64,000 bases of DNA, taken from the NCBI RefSeq assembly GCF_963675585.1, contig NZ_OY776411.1, positions 749,001 through 813,000 on the forward strand. Direction: 5' to 3'. Under the pieces are notes generated by a model that saw only the letters and a program-made list of their open reading frames with translations, searched no databases and was not told the origin of the DNA. The stretch is from an uncultured Draconibacterium sp. GTDB lineage: Bacteria > Bacteroidota > Bacteroidia > Bacteroidales > Prolixibacteraceae. Shown here in pieces: positions 12,058-20,942 of this stretch (position 1 is the first letter of the stretch; every line of letters starts with the position of its first letter). Both the position numbers and the translations under genes were made by a program.

Positions 12058-13317
12058 ATGACCTTATTCTATAATTTAGGAATCTATTTCTACAGTGCCC
12101 TGATTCGGGTGGCAGCGCTTTTTAACGAAAAAGCAAAATTTATGGTAACCGGCAGAAAAAACTGGCAAAGCCAACTACAAGCAAAGGTGGATGCCAACGC
12201 GCGTTATTTATGGTTTCACTGTGCGTCGTTAGGCGAGTTTGAGCAAGGCCGGCCGGTAATTGAAGCAACAAAAAAACAATTTCCGGAATATAAAATCATA
12301 CTCACGTTTTTTTCGCCTTCGGGTTACGAAATCAGAAAAAACTACGAAGGAGCCGATGTGGTTTGCTACTTACCCATGGACACCAAAAGCAATGCATGCA
12401 GTTTTTTAAACATTGTAAAACCCGAAAAAGTATTCTTTGTAAAATACGAGTTTTGGTACAATTTTATTACTGAATTAAAAGCGCGACACATACCACTTTA
12501 TATTGTTTCGGCCATCTTTCGCGAAAAGCAACAGTTTTTTAAAAACACTCCCTGGGGAAAATGGTACCGCAAAATGTTATTCAGTTTCGAACACTTATTT
12601 ATTCAGAATAAACTATCCGGCGAATTGTTATCGGCTGCAGGAATTAATAACTACACCATTTCGGGCGACACCCGTTTTGATCGGGTTGCAAGCATCGCAC
12701 GCGGTGCAAAACAATTCGATATTGTTGAAAAGTTCAGATCAGGTTCGATGATAGTTGTTGCTGGCAGCACCTGGAAACCCGATGAAGAGCTGCTTATAGA
12801 GTTTATTAACAATCTGGAAGATACAAACAAGGTAAAATTCATCATCGCTCCGCACGAAGTTTCGGCCGCCAATATCAACAGAATTCACCAAATGTTGAAA
12901 AAGCCCGCCATATCGTTCAGCAAAATCCAAAATTCAGACATCGGAAACCAACAGGTGTTAATAATTGATTCAATTGGAATTCTTTCGTCCTTGTATCAGT
13001 ACGGAAACCTAGCATACATAGGCGGTGGCTTCGGAGTTGGCATTCATAATATTTTAGAAGCAGCGACTTTTGGTCTTCCAATTATTTTTGGTCCGAATTA
13101 TAAAAAATTCAAAGAAGCGGTTGATCTTGTTGAAGCAAAAGGTGCATTTTCAATACATGATTTTAATCAGTTAAAAGGCGCATTAAACCTACTCCTTAAC
13201 AACAAAAATGAACTTAAAAATGCATCTGGAACAAGCAAAAAATACGTAGAAAAAAATGTCGGTTCAACAAAACTTATCATAAAAAAAGTTTTTAACACCG
13301 AAATCGATTTTGCATAG
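12058..13317 (+). CDS. waaA: 3-deoxy-D-manno-octulosonic acid (Kdo) transferase
   Basis: A 419-residue GT30 enzyme that adds Kdo to lipid IVA in LPS core synthesis. It has the N-terminal membrane anchor (LGIYFYSALIRVAALF) and the signature WFHCASLGEFEQGRPVI. The second Rossmann domain carries APHEVSAANINRI and YIGGGFGVGIHNILEAATFGLPIIFGPNYKKF, the usual donor-site region. ATG 12058 is preferred to the TTG six bases upstream. It probably shares a transcript with the lycopene cyclase gene. Confidence 0.93.
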   Translation: MTLFYNLGIYFYSALIRVAALFNEKAKFMVTGRKNWQSQLQAKVDANARYLWFHCASLGEFEQGRPVIEATKKQFPEYKIILTFFSPSGYEIRKNYEGADVVCYLPMDTKSNACSFLNIVKPEKVFFVKYEFWYNFITELKARHIPLYIVSAIFREKQQFFKNTPWGKWYRKMLFSFEHLFIQNKLSGELLSAAGINNYTISGDTRFDRVASIARGAKQFDIVEKFRSGSMIVVAGSTWKPDEELLIEFINNLEDTNKVKFIIAPHEVSAANINRIHQMLKKPAISFSKIQNSDIGNQQVLIIDSIGILSSLYQYGNLAYIGGGFGVGIHNILEAATFGLPIIFGPNYKKFKEAVDLVEAKGAFSIHDFNQLKGALNLLLNNKNELKNASGTSKKYVEKNVGSTKLIIKKVFNTEIDFA

Positions 13318-13622
13318 TTTTTGTTAGCAAATAGTGCTTCAAATATTTGACTTTTTATGCCAAAGATTCAATAGAATAAATTTCGTTTTCAAAGCAAATT
13401 ATTTTCCGTTTTGGTAAACTTTTTACAGCTATCAAATATATAACTTCCTCTTTTTCTGCTAGATAACACTTAAAAGTTGATAACTTATTTTCATTTTGTT
13501 TGAGAAAACTTTCCAAAAGTTTGTTTTCTGTTTTATCTTGCGATACACAATTAAGAATGACAGAAACCTTGAATTCAATAAATACATTTTAGTAACTTTT
13601 AATTCACTATTTAGGAAAAAAC
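13318..13622. other. 305-bp AT-rich intergenic region before nrdJ
   Basis: No open frame, tRNA or strong hairpin was seen. I looked for NrdR boxes and a cobalamin riboswitch, since the next gene is a B12-dependent reductase, and found neither. It probably contains the nrdJ promoter, but no clear TAnnTTTG box with a -33 partner could be assigned. Confidence 0.4.
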
Positions 13623-16175
13623 ATGGCAATAAACGAAGTATCTGTGAAAGCCCCGGCAGGCAAAAAAATTTACTCTCAGGAAGAAGCAGTAAAAGCCTCG
13701 CTCGAGTACTTCAAAGGAGATGATTTAGCAGCACGAGTATGGGTAAACAAATATGCCCTTAAAGATTCTTTCGGGAATATATTTGAACGAACCCCCGATG
13801 ACATGCACAAACGATTGGCAAAAGAAATTGCCCGAATCGAAGAACGTTATCCCAACCCTCTTACCGAAGACGAAATCTACAACGTATTAAAAGATTTCAA
13901 ATACATTGTGCCACAAGGTGGGCCAATGACCGGAATAGGGAATAGTTATCAGATTGCATCACTTTCCAACTGTTTTGTAGTTGGTAACGATGGCGATTCT
14001 GATTCGTATGGAGGGATTATGAAAATTGACCAGGAACAGGTTCAATTGATGAAACGTCGCGGAGGTGTAGGACACGACCTCTCGCACATCCGTCCCAAAG
14101 GTTCACCGGTTAAAAATTCGGCGCTTACTTCAACCGGTATTGTACCTTTTATGGAACGTTATTCGAACTCTACACGCGAAGTTGCACAGGACGGACGCCG
14201 TGGAGCACTTATGCTTTCAGTATCGGTAAAACACCCCGACTCGGAAAGTTTTATTGATGCCAAACTGGAACAAGGTAAAGTAACCGGGGCAAACGTTTCA
14301 GTTAAAATTCAAGACGACTTTATGCAAGCGGTTGAAGCAGGAACTTCATACCAGCAACAATACCCAATTACAGGTAAAGCTGTTTATACAAAAACCACTG
14401 ACCCTGCAAAAATCTGGGATAAGATTGTAAAAAATGCATGGAAATCAGCAGAGCCGGGAATTCTTTTCTGGGATACCATTATTAACGAATCGGTACCAGA
14501 TTGTTATGCCGACCTTGGATACCGTACCGTTTCTACAAATCCTTGTGGCGAAATTCCGTTGTGCCCATACGACAGCTGTCGTTTACTGGCCATTAACTTA
14601 TACTCATACGTTGAGAATCCATTTACAAAAGAAGCCAAATTCAATTTTGATTTATTCAAAGAACACGTTCATTATGCACAACGTATCATGGACGATATCA
14701 TCGATCTTGAATTGGAAAAAATTGATGCAATTATTGCAAAAGTAGATGCCGACCCTGAGGCTGAGGACATTAAGTATACCGAAAGAAACCTTTGGAACAA
14801 CATTAAAAATAAAGCTAACGAAGGTCGTCGTACCGGAATTGGTATAACTGCCGAAGGCGACATGCTTGCAGCACTTGGTTTGCGCTATGGAAGCGACAAT
14901 GCAACTGATTTCTCTGAAGAAATTCATAAAACTGTTGCTCTTGAAGCTTACCGTTCATCGGTTTATCTTGCTAAAGATCGTGGAGCTTTTTCCATTTACG
15001 ATGCCGAAAGAGAGAAAAACAATCCGATGATTAACCGCATAAAAGATGCGGATCCGGTTCTGTACGAAAAAATGGTAAAATACGGCCGAAGAAACATTGC
15101 CTTGTTAACCATTGCTCCTACCGGAACTACCAGTTTGATGACTCAAACAACTTCCGGAATCGAACCTGTTTTCCTTCCTGTTTACAAACGTCGCCGTAAA
15201 GTAAATCCAAACGATAAGGATGTGCGCGTTGACTTTGTGGATGAAGTTGGTGACCACTGGGAAGAATACACCGTTTTCCACCACCACTTTAAAACATGGA
15301 TGGCTATTAACGGAATTGATACCAGCCGCGAATACAGCCAGGAAGAACTGGATAAATTTGTTGCACAGTCGCCCTACTACAAAGCTACATCAAACGATGT
15401 TGACTGGATGAACAAAGTACGCATGCAGGGTAAAATCCAGAAATGGGTGGATCACTCAATTAGTGTAACCATTAATTTACCTGCCGATGCAAAACAAGAA
15501 TTAGTAGGTCAACTGTACTTTGAAGCATGGAAAAGCGGCTGTAAAGGTGTAACCGTTTACCGCGATGGTTCGCGCTCGGGTGTTCTTCTTTCGAATGACG
15601 CAACCGAAAAGAAAAAAGAAGGCAGTGCTTTCCCAACCAAACGTCCTGAAAAACTGGAAGCAGATGTTGTTCGTTTCCAAAACAACAAAGAAAAATGGAT
15701 TGCTTTCCTTGGATTAATGGATGGCAAACCCTACGAAATCTTTACCGGGTTACACGACGACGAAGACGGAATTCTATTGCCACGTTCGGTAACAAAAGGT
15801 TATATTATTAAAAGCTGGGAAGGTGAAGACTCGCGCTACGATTTCCAATATGCAAACAAACGTGGTTACAAAACTACCATCGAAGGATTATCGCACAAGT
15901 TTAATCCGGTTTACTGGAACTATGCAAAACTAATCTCGGGTACCTTACGTCACGGAATGCCTATCCATAAAATTGTGGAACTGGTAACAAGTTTGCAACT
16001 CGACAACGAAACAATCAACTCGTGGAAAGCAGGTGTTGCCCGTACCCTGAAAAAATACATTGAGGACGGTACAAGAGCAGATGATGCAAAATGTGGAGAA
16101 TGTGGTTCGGACGATGTTGTTTACCAGGAAGGCTGTTTAACCTGTCTTACCTGTGGTAACTCAAAATGCGGATAA
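13623..16175 (+). CDS. nrdJ: Adenosylcobalamin-dependent (class II) ribonucleotide reductase
   Basis: An 850-residue enzyme that reduces ribonucleotides to deoxyribonucleotides using adenosylcobalamin. Family features include SLSNCFVVGND near residue 117, the finger-loop region NPCGEIPLCPYDSCRLLAIN near 307-326, and TIAPTGTTSLM near 497. The C-terminal tail CGECGSDDVVYQEGCLTCLTCGNSKCG has the paired cysteines that form a zinc-like ribbon and reductant shuttle. Length is close to that of other long class II enzymes. It stands alone between intergenic regions and is followed by a terminator. It can work with or without oxygen but requires B12. Confidence 0.95.
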   Translation: MAINEVSVKAPAGKKIYSQEEAVKASLEYFKGDDLAARVWVNKYALKDSFGNIFERTPDDMHKRLAKEIARIEERYPNPLTEDEIYNVLKDFKYIVPQGGPMTGIGNSYQIASLSNCFVVGNDGDSDSYGGIMKIDQEQVQLMKRRGGVGHDLSHIRPKGSPVKNSALTSTGIVPFMERYSNSTREVAQDGRRGALMLSVSVKHPDSESFIDAKLEQGKVTGANVSVKIQDDFMQAVEAGTSYQQQYPITGKAVYTKTTDPAKIWDKIVKNAWKSAEPGILFWDTIINESVPDCYADLGYRTVSTNPCGEIPLCPYDSCRLLAINLYSYVENPFTKEAKFNFDLFKEHVHYAQRIMDDIIDLELEKIDAIIAKVDADPEAEDIKYTERNLWNNIKNKANEGRRTGIGITAEGDMLAALGLRYGSDNATDFSEEIHKTVALEAYRSSVYLAKDRGAFSIYDAEREKNNPMINRIKDADPVLYEKMVKYGRRNIALLTIAPTGTTSLMTQTTSGIEPVFLPVYKRRRKVNPNDKDVRVDFVDEVGDHWEEYTVFHHHFKTWMAINGIDTSREYSQEELDKFVAQSPYYKATSNDVDWMNKVRMQGKIQKWVDHSISVTINLPADAKQELVGQLYFEAWKSGCKGVTVYRDGSRSGVLLSNDATEKKKEGSAFPTKRPEKLEADVVRFQNNKEKWIAFLGLMDGKPYEIFTGLHDDEDGILLPRSVTKGYIIKSWEGEDSRYDFQYANKRGYKTTIEGLSHKFNPVYWNYAKLISGTLRHGMPIHKIVELVTSLQLDNETINSWKAGVARTLKKYIEDGTRADDAKCGECGSDDVVYQEGCLTCLTCGNSKCG

Positions 16176-16260
16176 CAAACAATTCAAATAAACCCGAGAC
16201 CACCCAGGTCTTGGGTACAACTTAAAATTGGTTCACTCTTTTATAGGGTTTGCAAATAAA

Positions 16261-16288
16261 AAACCCAGCTTTTCGGCTGGGTTTTCTA
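16261..16288 (+). terminator. Terminator downstream of nrdJ
   Basis: AAACCCAGC pairs with GCTGGGTTT across TTTTCG and is followed by TTCTATTT. It lies between nrdJ and a convergent gene and may serve both strands. A weaker hairpin (ACCCGAGACC / GGTCTTGGGT) lies closer to nrdJ at about 16192-16216. Confidence 0.75.
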
Positions 16289-16307
16289 TTTAATATAGGA
16301 TACTCAT

Positions 16308-16844
16308 CTAAAAATCAATTATAGTTTTAATCTTTTCATTGTAACTTTTGCTACACGAAATAATTCGGGGTTTCTCGCATTTCATTATTAAATCGTACCT
16401 CCCGTTTGCCATTTTTTTAACTTCACTAATTAATTTACTATTTAGTATTGTCGACTTATGGACTCTAATAAAATCTTTGGGTAACTTATTCTCCAAATCA
16501 CTAAGATTTGAATCCACTAAATAGTCTTTCCCACTCACATCGGTTAAAAACACAAAATTGTTTGCTGTTGAAAAATCTACAATTTCACTAAATTGAATTA
16601 AAGTAATTTTATTCCCTTCCTTAACCGGATAATATTCTCTGATGTTTTGTTTCGTAAAATCGGATTCCTGGTATTTCTTAAATTGTTTCTCAACTTCCTC
16701 TCCCGACCATTTCGTATCTTTTCTTCTTTTCAGCGATCTTATAATTACAACCACAATAAAAATGGGTAGAATTACAAACAACATCATTACTACGATAATA
16801 ATAATCTCCTGAGGCCCAATAAATCCGGCAATTAAAGTATTCAT
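16308..16844 (-). CDS. Membrane-anchored LytTR DNA-binding protein
   Basis: A 178-residue protein with one N-terminal membrane helix (about residues 11-36), a basic stretch (RSLKRRKDTKW) and a C-terminal LytTR domain (about 75-178). The LytTR pattern is clear: EIVDFSTANNFVFLTDVSGKDYLVDSNLSDLENKLP then FIRVHKSTILN. LytTR domains bind direct-repeat DNA sites. Here the domain is tethered to the membrane without a receiver domain, a form common in Bacteroidota. The signal and targets are unknown. A paralogous but larger LytTR protein lies at 19368-20210. Confidence 0.85.
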   Translation of the reverse strand: MNTLIAGFIGPQEIIIIVVMMLFVILPIFIVVVIIRSLKRRKDTKWSGEEVEKQFKKYQESDFTKQNIREYYPVKEGNKITLIQFSEIVDFSTANNFVFLTDVSGKDYLVDSNLSDLENKLPKDFIRVHKSTILNSKLISEVKKMANGRYDLIMKCEKPRIISCSKSYNEKIKTIIDF

Positions 16845-16993
16845 TTATAAATGTTTTGGTTTTTAACTTTTACCCAAACTAATAGAAAATATCGTTTATC
16901 TCAAAACTACATTTACCAAGACGCCTATAAATATCACTAAGAACATCAATTCTTGGGTTGAGGCGCCTTATTTATTTAAATCAACATTTACTA

Positions 16994-17026
16994 AAAACAA
17001 AAAAGGCGCAACAAAAAGTTACGCCT
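16994..17026 (-). terminator. Terminator downstream of gcvH
   Basis: Read on the minus strand, AGGCGTAAC pairs with GTTGCGCCT (one mismatch) and is followed by TTTTTTGTTTTT, 23 bp after the gcvH stop. Confidence 0.7.
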
Positions 17027-17048
17027 CAGTATATTTCAATAGAATTTA

Positions 17049-17429
17049 TTAAGCTTCAATCATTGCTTTGTATGCTTCAGCATCCATCAGCTCATCCAAT
17101 TCCGCAGCATCCGCAATATTAATTTTTATCATCCAGCCTTCGCCGTAAGGATCTTTGTTCACCAACTCCGGATCGTCAGCCAATGCTTCATTAAACTCAG
17201 TAACTTCACCACCAACAGGCATAAATAAATCAGAAACTGTTTTTACTGCCTCAACAGTACCAAAAGTTTCCCCTTTATCCAAAGTCTCTCCTTCGGTTTC
17301 AATTTCAACAAACACAACATCGCCTAGTTCGCCTTGAGCAAAGTCAGTTACACCCACAACAGCAACGTTACCTTCAACGCGCACCCATTCGTGGTCTTGC
17401 GTATATTTCAATTCAGCTGGAATACTCAT
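17049..17429 (-). CDS. gcvH: Glycine cleavage system H protein
   Basis: A 126-residue protein that carries the lipoyl arm shuttling the aminomethyl group between the P, T and L proteins. The lipoylated lysine is in [21 protein letters not shown] near the N-terminus and the C-terminal GEGWMIKI segment are standard. I chose [15 protein letters not shown] as the start because the 10 residues upstream are not part of the family. A -7 box (17457-17464) lies 28 bp before this start. The other gcv genes are not in the window. Confidence 0.95.
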   Translation of the reverse strand: MSIPAELKYTQDHEWVRVEGNVAVVGVTDFAQGELGDVVFVEIETEGETLDKGETFGTVEAVKTVSDLFMPVGGEVTEFNEALADDPELVNKDPYGEGWMIKINIADAAELDELMDAEAYKAMIEA

Positions 17430-17456
17430 AATGAAATGATTTTTTATTATTTCTCG

Positions 17457-17464
17457 CAAAATTA
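17457..17464 (-). promoter_or_regulatory. -7 promoter box (TAATTTTG) for gcvH
   Basis: On the minus strand TAATTTTG fits TAnnTTTG and lies 28 bp upstream of the chosen gcvH start. Confidence 0.45.
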
Positions 17465-17575
17465 AAACATTTTACCGAAAAACAGCCCCCTCTGTTACAA
17501 GCATTTCCCTGATTTTTATCGTATTTTAAATTATACACCCAATTATATTTCACACTTTTTGTATTATTGCAAAAA

Positions 17576-17601
17576 ATGTTCTCGAAAAATGTTCTCGAAA
17601 A
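17576..17601 (+). repeat. tsaE: 13-bp tandem duplication at the tsaE start codon
   Basis: ATGTTCTCGAAAA occurs twice in a row, at 17576 and 17589. Only the second ATG is in frame with tsaE. The first opens a 16-codon frame (17576-17626, stop TAA) that overlaps the beginning of the gene. Confidence 0.85.
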
Positions 17602-18011
17602 AAGTAAAATCATTAGCGGAGCTTAACGGTGTTGCCGAAGAGTTAATAAAGCACTTTCCAAAAGAAAGAGTGTTTGCCTTCTATGGAAAAATGGGAGCCG
17701 GAAAAACCACTTTTATTCAGTCGGTGTGCCGGATTCTGGGATCGAAAGACAACGTAACCAGCCCTACTTTTGCATTAATTAACGAATACATGACCCAAGA
17801 AATGAAGTCGATCTTTCATTTCGATTTTTACCGGATTAAAGACATTGAAGAAGCCTTTGATTTAGGATATGAAGACTACATTTACAGCGGTGATTATTGT
17901 TTAATTGAATGGCCCGAGATGATCGAATCTTTACTTCCCGATACCTTGGTGGAGGTGAAAATTGAAGTTCAAGAGGACAATTCGCGAATTATTTCGGCTA
18001 AAACAATATAA
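17589..18011 (+). CDS. tsaE: tRNA threonylcarbamoyladenosine biosynthesis ATPase
   Basis: A 140-residue P-loop protein needed, with TsaB, TsaC and TsaD, to make t6A in tRNAs reading ANN codons. It has Walker A GKMGAGKTT near residue 34, the TSPTFALINEY switch region and the HFDFYRIKD segment, all typical. The start is the second copy of a duplicated 13-bp block. Frames beginning at 17559 would need a non-ATG start and add a non-family extension. It is divergent from gcvH. An alanine dehydrogenase-like gene follows 120 bp later. Confidence 0.92.
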   Translation: MFSKKVKSLAELNGVAEELIKHFPKERVFAFYGKMGAGKTTFIQSVCRILGSKDNVTSPTFALINEYMTQEMKSIFHFDFYRIKDIEEAFDLGYEDYIYSGDYCLIEWPEMIESLLPDTLVEVKIEVQEDNSRIISAKTI

Positions 18012-18131
18012 ATAAGAGCTTTACTCTATTCTGAAATTCGAAATTCACCTTCTCATTATAAATTTTGAAAACTCCCCTTTTGCTTGTAAATTGGTAGTCG
18101 TTAAAAACGAAAATTAAATTACACTTCAGCA

Positions 18132-19343
18132 ATGGAAAAGGCAAAAGAAAAGGTTTCGATACCAAAGACCATGTTACTGCCCAAAGAAGAGATGTTGGAA
18201 ATTAAAAAGAAAGGGCAAAAAATTAAAATTGGTATCCCTTCCGATTATTCCAAAGTTGAGTACAGAGTGCCACTAACACCCCAGGCAGTTGATCTTTTGG
18301 TATCATACGGACATGAGATTCTGATTGAAAAAGATGCCGGAAAATCGGCCAGTTATTTTAACGAAGCATACCGCAAAGCAGGAGCAACAATCGTAGAAAC
18401 AAAAGAAGAAACTTTCCAGTGCGATATTATTTTGCGAATTGCCCCTTTCGACTGTGAAGAAATTGACGCATTAAGAGGCAACCAGGTTATTCTTTCAAAC
18501 ATGCAGATTCAGGCACATTGCAACGAATCGATTCAGAAAATGATGCAAAAAAAGGTAACAACAATTGCCTTCGAATACCTGGAAAACGAAGAGGGATTTT
18601 TACCTTTTGTACATCAAATGAGCCAAATTGCAGGAGTAACATCCATTACAATTGCAAGCGAATATTTAAGCAACTCGCGTAACGGTAAAGGCGTTTTATT
18701 TGGCGAAGTTACCGGAGTAACACCCGCCGAACTGGTAATTATTGGTACCAGTACAGCGGCAGAATATGCTGCCCGGGCGGCACTTGGACTGGGAATTTTT
18801 GTAAAGGTTTTCGACACATCGGTTTACGAACTCAGCAAACTGGAAGAAAAATTGGGTCGCCGCATATTCACATCTGTTTTTTACCCGAAAGTTTTGCGAA
18901 AAGCACTGGTTTCGGCCGACGCAGTTATTGGTGCCACATCGTTTAATACTCCGCCTAAATTTAAGGTAAGCGAAGATTTGGTAAAACAAATGAAAGAGGG
19001 TTCAGTAATTATTGATTTGAATGTGAGCCAGGGAGGCTGTTTTGAAACGTCGAAATGTACCGATTTTAATAATCCAACTTATACAAAACATGGCGTAGTG
19101 CACTACTGTGTGCCTAATACTCCGTCCATGGTTGCGCGCACCGCTTCCATATCAATGAGTAACATATTAATTCCTATTTTACTGGCCATTGGCAACAATG
19201 GCGGAGTTGACAACTACATAAAAGCATCGCAGGGATTTCGTAAAGGAGTTTATATTTATCATGGTATTTTAACCAACCACGATGTTGGACGCATGTTTAA
19301 TATTCCGGCAAAAGAAATCGATTTACTACTGGCTATTTTTTAA
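18132..19343 (+). CDS. Alanine dehydrogenase-like NAD(P)-binding oxidoreductase
   Basis: A 403-residue protein of the alanine dehydrogenase/PNT family. The N-terminal domain carries KIGIPSDYSKVEYRVPLTPQAVDLL. The NAD-binding domain contains ELVIIGTSTAAEYAARAALGLG, where the usual GxGxxG is replaced by GTSTAAEYA, and it is followed by VIGATSFNTPP and the C-terminal VPNTPSMVARTAS. It has an N-terminal extension of about 30 residues compared with classical Ald. The altered dinucleotide loop and FETSKCTDFNNPTYTKHGVVHYC are as in the Bacteroidota branch of the family. Deamination of alanine is the likely but unproven activity. Confidence 0.75.
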   Translation: MEKAKEKVSIPKTMLLPKEEMLEIKKKGQKIKIGIPSDYSKVEYRVPLTPQAVDLLVSYGHEILIEKDAGKSASYFNEAYRKAGATIVETKEETFQCDIILRIAPFDCEEIDALRGNQVILSNMQIQAHCNESIQKMMQKKVTTIAFEYLENEEGFLPFVHQMSQIAGVTSITIASEYLSNSRNGKGVLFGEVTGVTPAELVIIGTSTAAEYAARAALGLGIFVKVFDTSVYELSKLEEKLGRRIFTSVFYPKVLRKALVSADAVIGATSFNTPPKFKVSEDLVKQMKEGSVIIDLNVSQGGCFETSKCTDFNNPTYTKHGVVHYCVPNTPSMVARTASISMSNILIPILLAIGNNGGVDNYIKASQGFRKGVYIYHGILTNHDVGRMFNIPAKEIDLLLAIF

Positions 19344-19367
19344 ACAGGATAAAACTCCGCACAGAAT

Positions 19368-20210
19368 ATGTTAGGTTCGCTCAACAAAAAATATCCCTTT
19401 AACGATAACCTGAAAATCAATGTAAGATCCATTGGTTTTGTGAGCCTGGGTATTTTTTTGTTTTTATTGTTTTTTGAGCCCTTTAACATTCAAAATCCTG
19501 ATTTTAACAATCGCCTAATCATACTGGCCACCTTTGGCGCAATCACACTTGTTTTGCTCAGTCTGTTTCGTTTGGTAATTCCTTCGTTTTTTACCAAAGC
19601 ATTTTCTGAAGAACGCTGGACAATAAAAAAGGAAATTAGTATCGATCTGCTTTTTGTTATTTCAAACTCGGTAGCTTTTACCTTTTTTGCAAAATATGTT
19701 GGCCGAATTCCAATCAGTTTTCACATTGCCATAATTATCGTTATTATTTCGATTTCAGCCGCTGTAATCCTTGTCGTTTTTAACCAGTTCTATTTACTCA
19801 AAAAAAAGCTGGAAGAACTAAGCACCGAAACTCCGGCACAAAAAGTTGAGCCAAACGCGGTTGAAAATCCAAAGATTGAATTTCAATCGGAAAATAAATC
19901 AGAATACTTTCACCTTTTTCTGAACGAAATTGTATTGATAAAATCGGCCAACAACTACATTGAAGTGGTGTATAAAACTGACAATAAACTCAGTAAAAAA
20001 CTTATTCGGAATACCTTAAAAAACACGGAGGCTCTTTTTGCCAAACACGATGAAATGGTTCGTTGTCATCGTTCATGTATCGTAAATAAAAACTACATTC
20101 AAAAGGTTTCTAAAGGCACTTACGGCATTAAACTCGAACTTTACGACTACCCCCAACCCATTCATGTTTCGCGCCAATACAGCCTGCAAGTGAAGAAAGC
20201 CCTGAGGTAA
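19368..20210 (+). CDS. LytTR transcription factor with four membrane helices
   Basis: A 280-residue protein with four hydrophobic segments (about residues 20-40, 48-70, 92-112 and 118-142), a charged linker, and a C-terminal LytTR DNA-binding domain (about 175-280; IVLIKSANNYIEVVYKTDNKLSKKLIRNTLKNTEALFAKHDEMVRCHRSCIVNKNYI region). No receiver domain is present, so the membrane part probably senses the signal. The gene starts 24 bp after the alanine dehydrogenase-like gene and may be co-transcribed with it. Targets are unknown; a LytTR-like direct repeat is present at 38082-38111. Confidence 0.85.
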   Translation: MLGSLNKKYPFNDNLKINVRSIGFVSLGIFLFLLFFEPFNIQNPDFNNRLIILATFGAITLVLLSLFRLVIPSFFTKAFSEERWTIKKEISIDLLFVISNSVAFTFFAKYVGRIPISFHIAIIIVIISISAAVILVVFNQFYLLKKKLEELSTETPAQKVEPNAVENPKIEFQSENKSEYFHLFLNEIVLIKSANNYIEVVYKTDNKLSKKLIRNTLKNTEALFAKHDEMVRCHRSCIVNKNYIQKVSKGTYGIKLELYDYPQPIHVSRQYSLQVKKALR

Positions 20211-20385
20211 AAACGCTTGCAAACAGTTACCTGAATAACCTTAGTGGCGAATGCCATTCACCCCTGATAACTGCCACTTCTCCCTTTTTTACTTCACCTG
20301 CACCAATTCTGTTCCCCTAATCCCAAATTCTTTTAAATAAAATTCGGATGCTTTTATTTTGTTGAAAACATTAAAAAGTACAGAA

Positions 20386-20911
20386 ATGAAAGTATTAATT
20401 ATAGGACCTGAAAATTCACCCTCGAAATGGAATTTTTAATCCATTTTTAAAACTATTTGCGCAAAAACCGGTGTTCCCTCCACGCGAATTGTTACTGATA
20501 TCTATTTTACTTCCGATAACCTGGGAACGAAAAATCATTGACCTGAACACTGACAAACTACATACAAACGATCTACTTTGGGCAGATTATGTATTGGTAA
20601 ATGCAGGCGAAAACCACTACTATACGGCAGGTAAACTCATTAAAAAATGCATGTCAAACGGAGCAAAGATTATTGGCTGCGGAAAACTATTTACCGAATA
20701 TTTTGCCGAACATGAAAACCTGGATCATTTGGTTTTAGACAATATCAGAACAACATTGCCTTTGTTTATTAACGACCTGGAAAACGACAGCCCCAAAAAA
20801 GTGTATCATTCCAATCCGTTTTTTGAAATTCGAAAAGCAAATGAGTCTTACTACTCCGTAAAAAATATATCGTGCAGATTATCAGAAAACATACAGCTGG
20901 CCTACTATTAA
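20386..20911 (+). pseudogene. Remnant of a B12-binding radical SAM protein (B12 domain only, frameshifted)
   Basis: Reading starts at ATG 20386 (MKVLIIGPENSPSKWNF) and meets a TAA at 20437-20439. Removing one T from the T5 run at 20433-20437 restores a continuous frame: FNPFLKLFAQKPVFPPREL, then LLPITWERKIIDLN, ILWADYVLVNAG and LDHLVLDNIRTTLPLFINDLE. This is the N-terminal cobalamin-binding Rossmann domain of DUF4070-type radical SAM proteins. The frame ends at 20911 before any CxxxCxxC cluster, so the radical SAM domain is missing. Both the frameshift and the truncation argue for a dead gene. A short stand-alone B12-domain protein is the less likely alternative. Confidence 0.7.
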
Positions 20912-20942
20912 ACCATTAGTTATACCAGCTCTTTTACTGTAA

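Noticed and set aside
13318-13622. Cobalamin riboswitch or NrdR boxes before nrdJ
   Set aside because: Neither the B12-box pattern nor paired NrdR-like palindromes could be found in the 305 bp.
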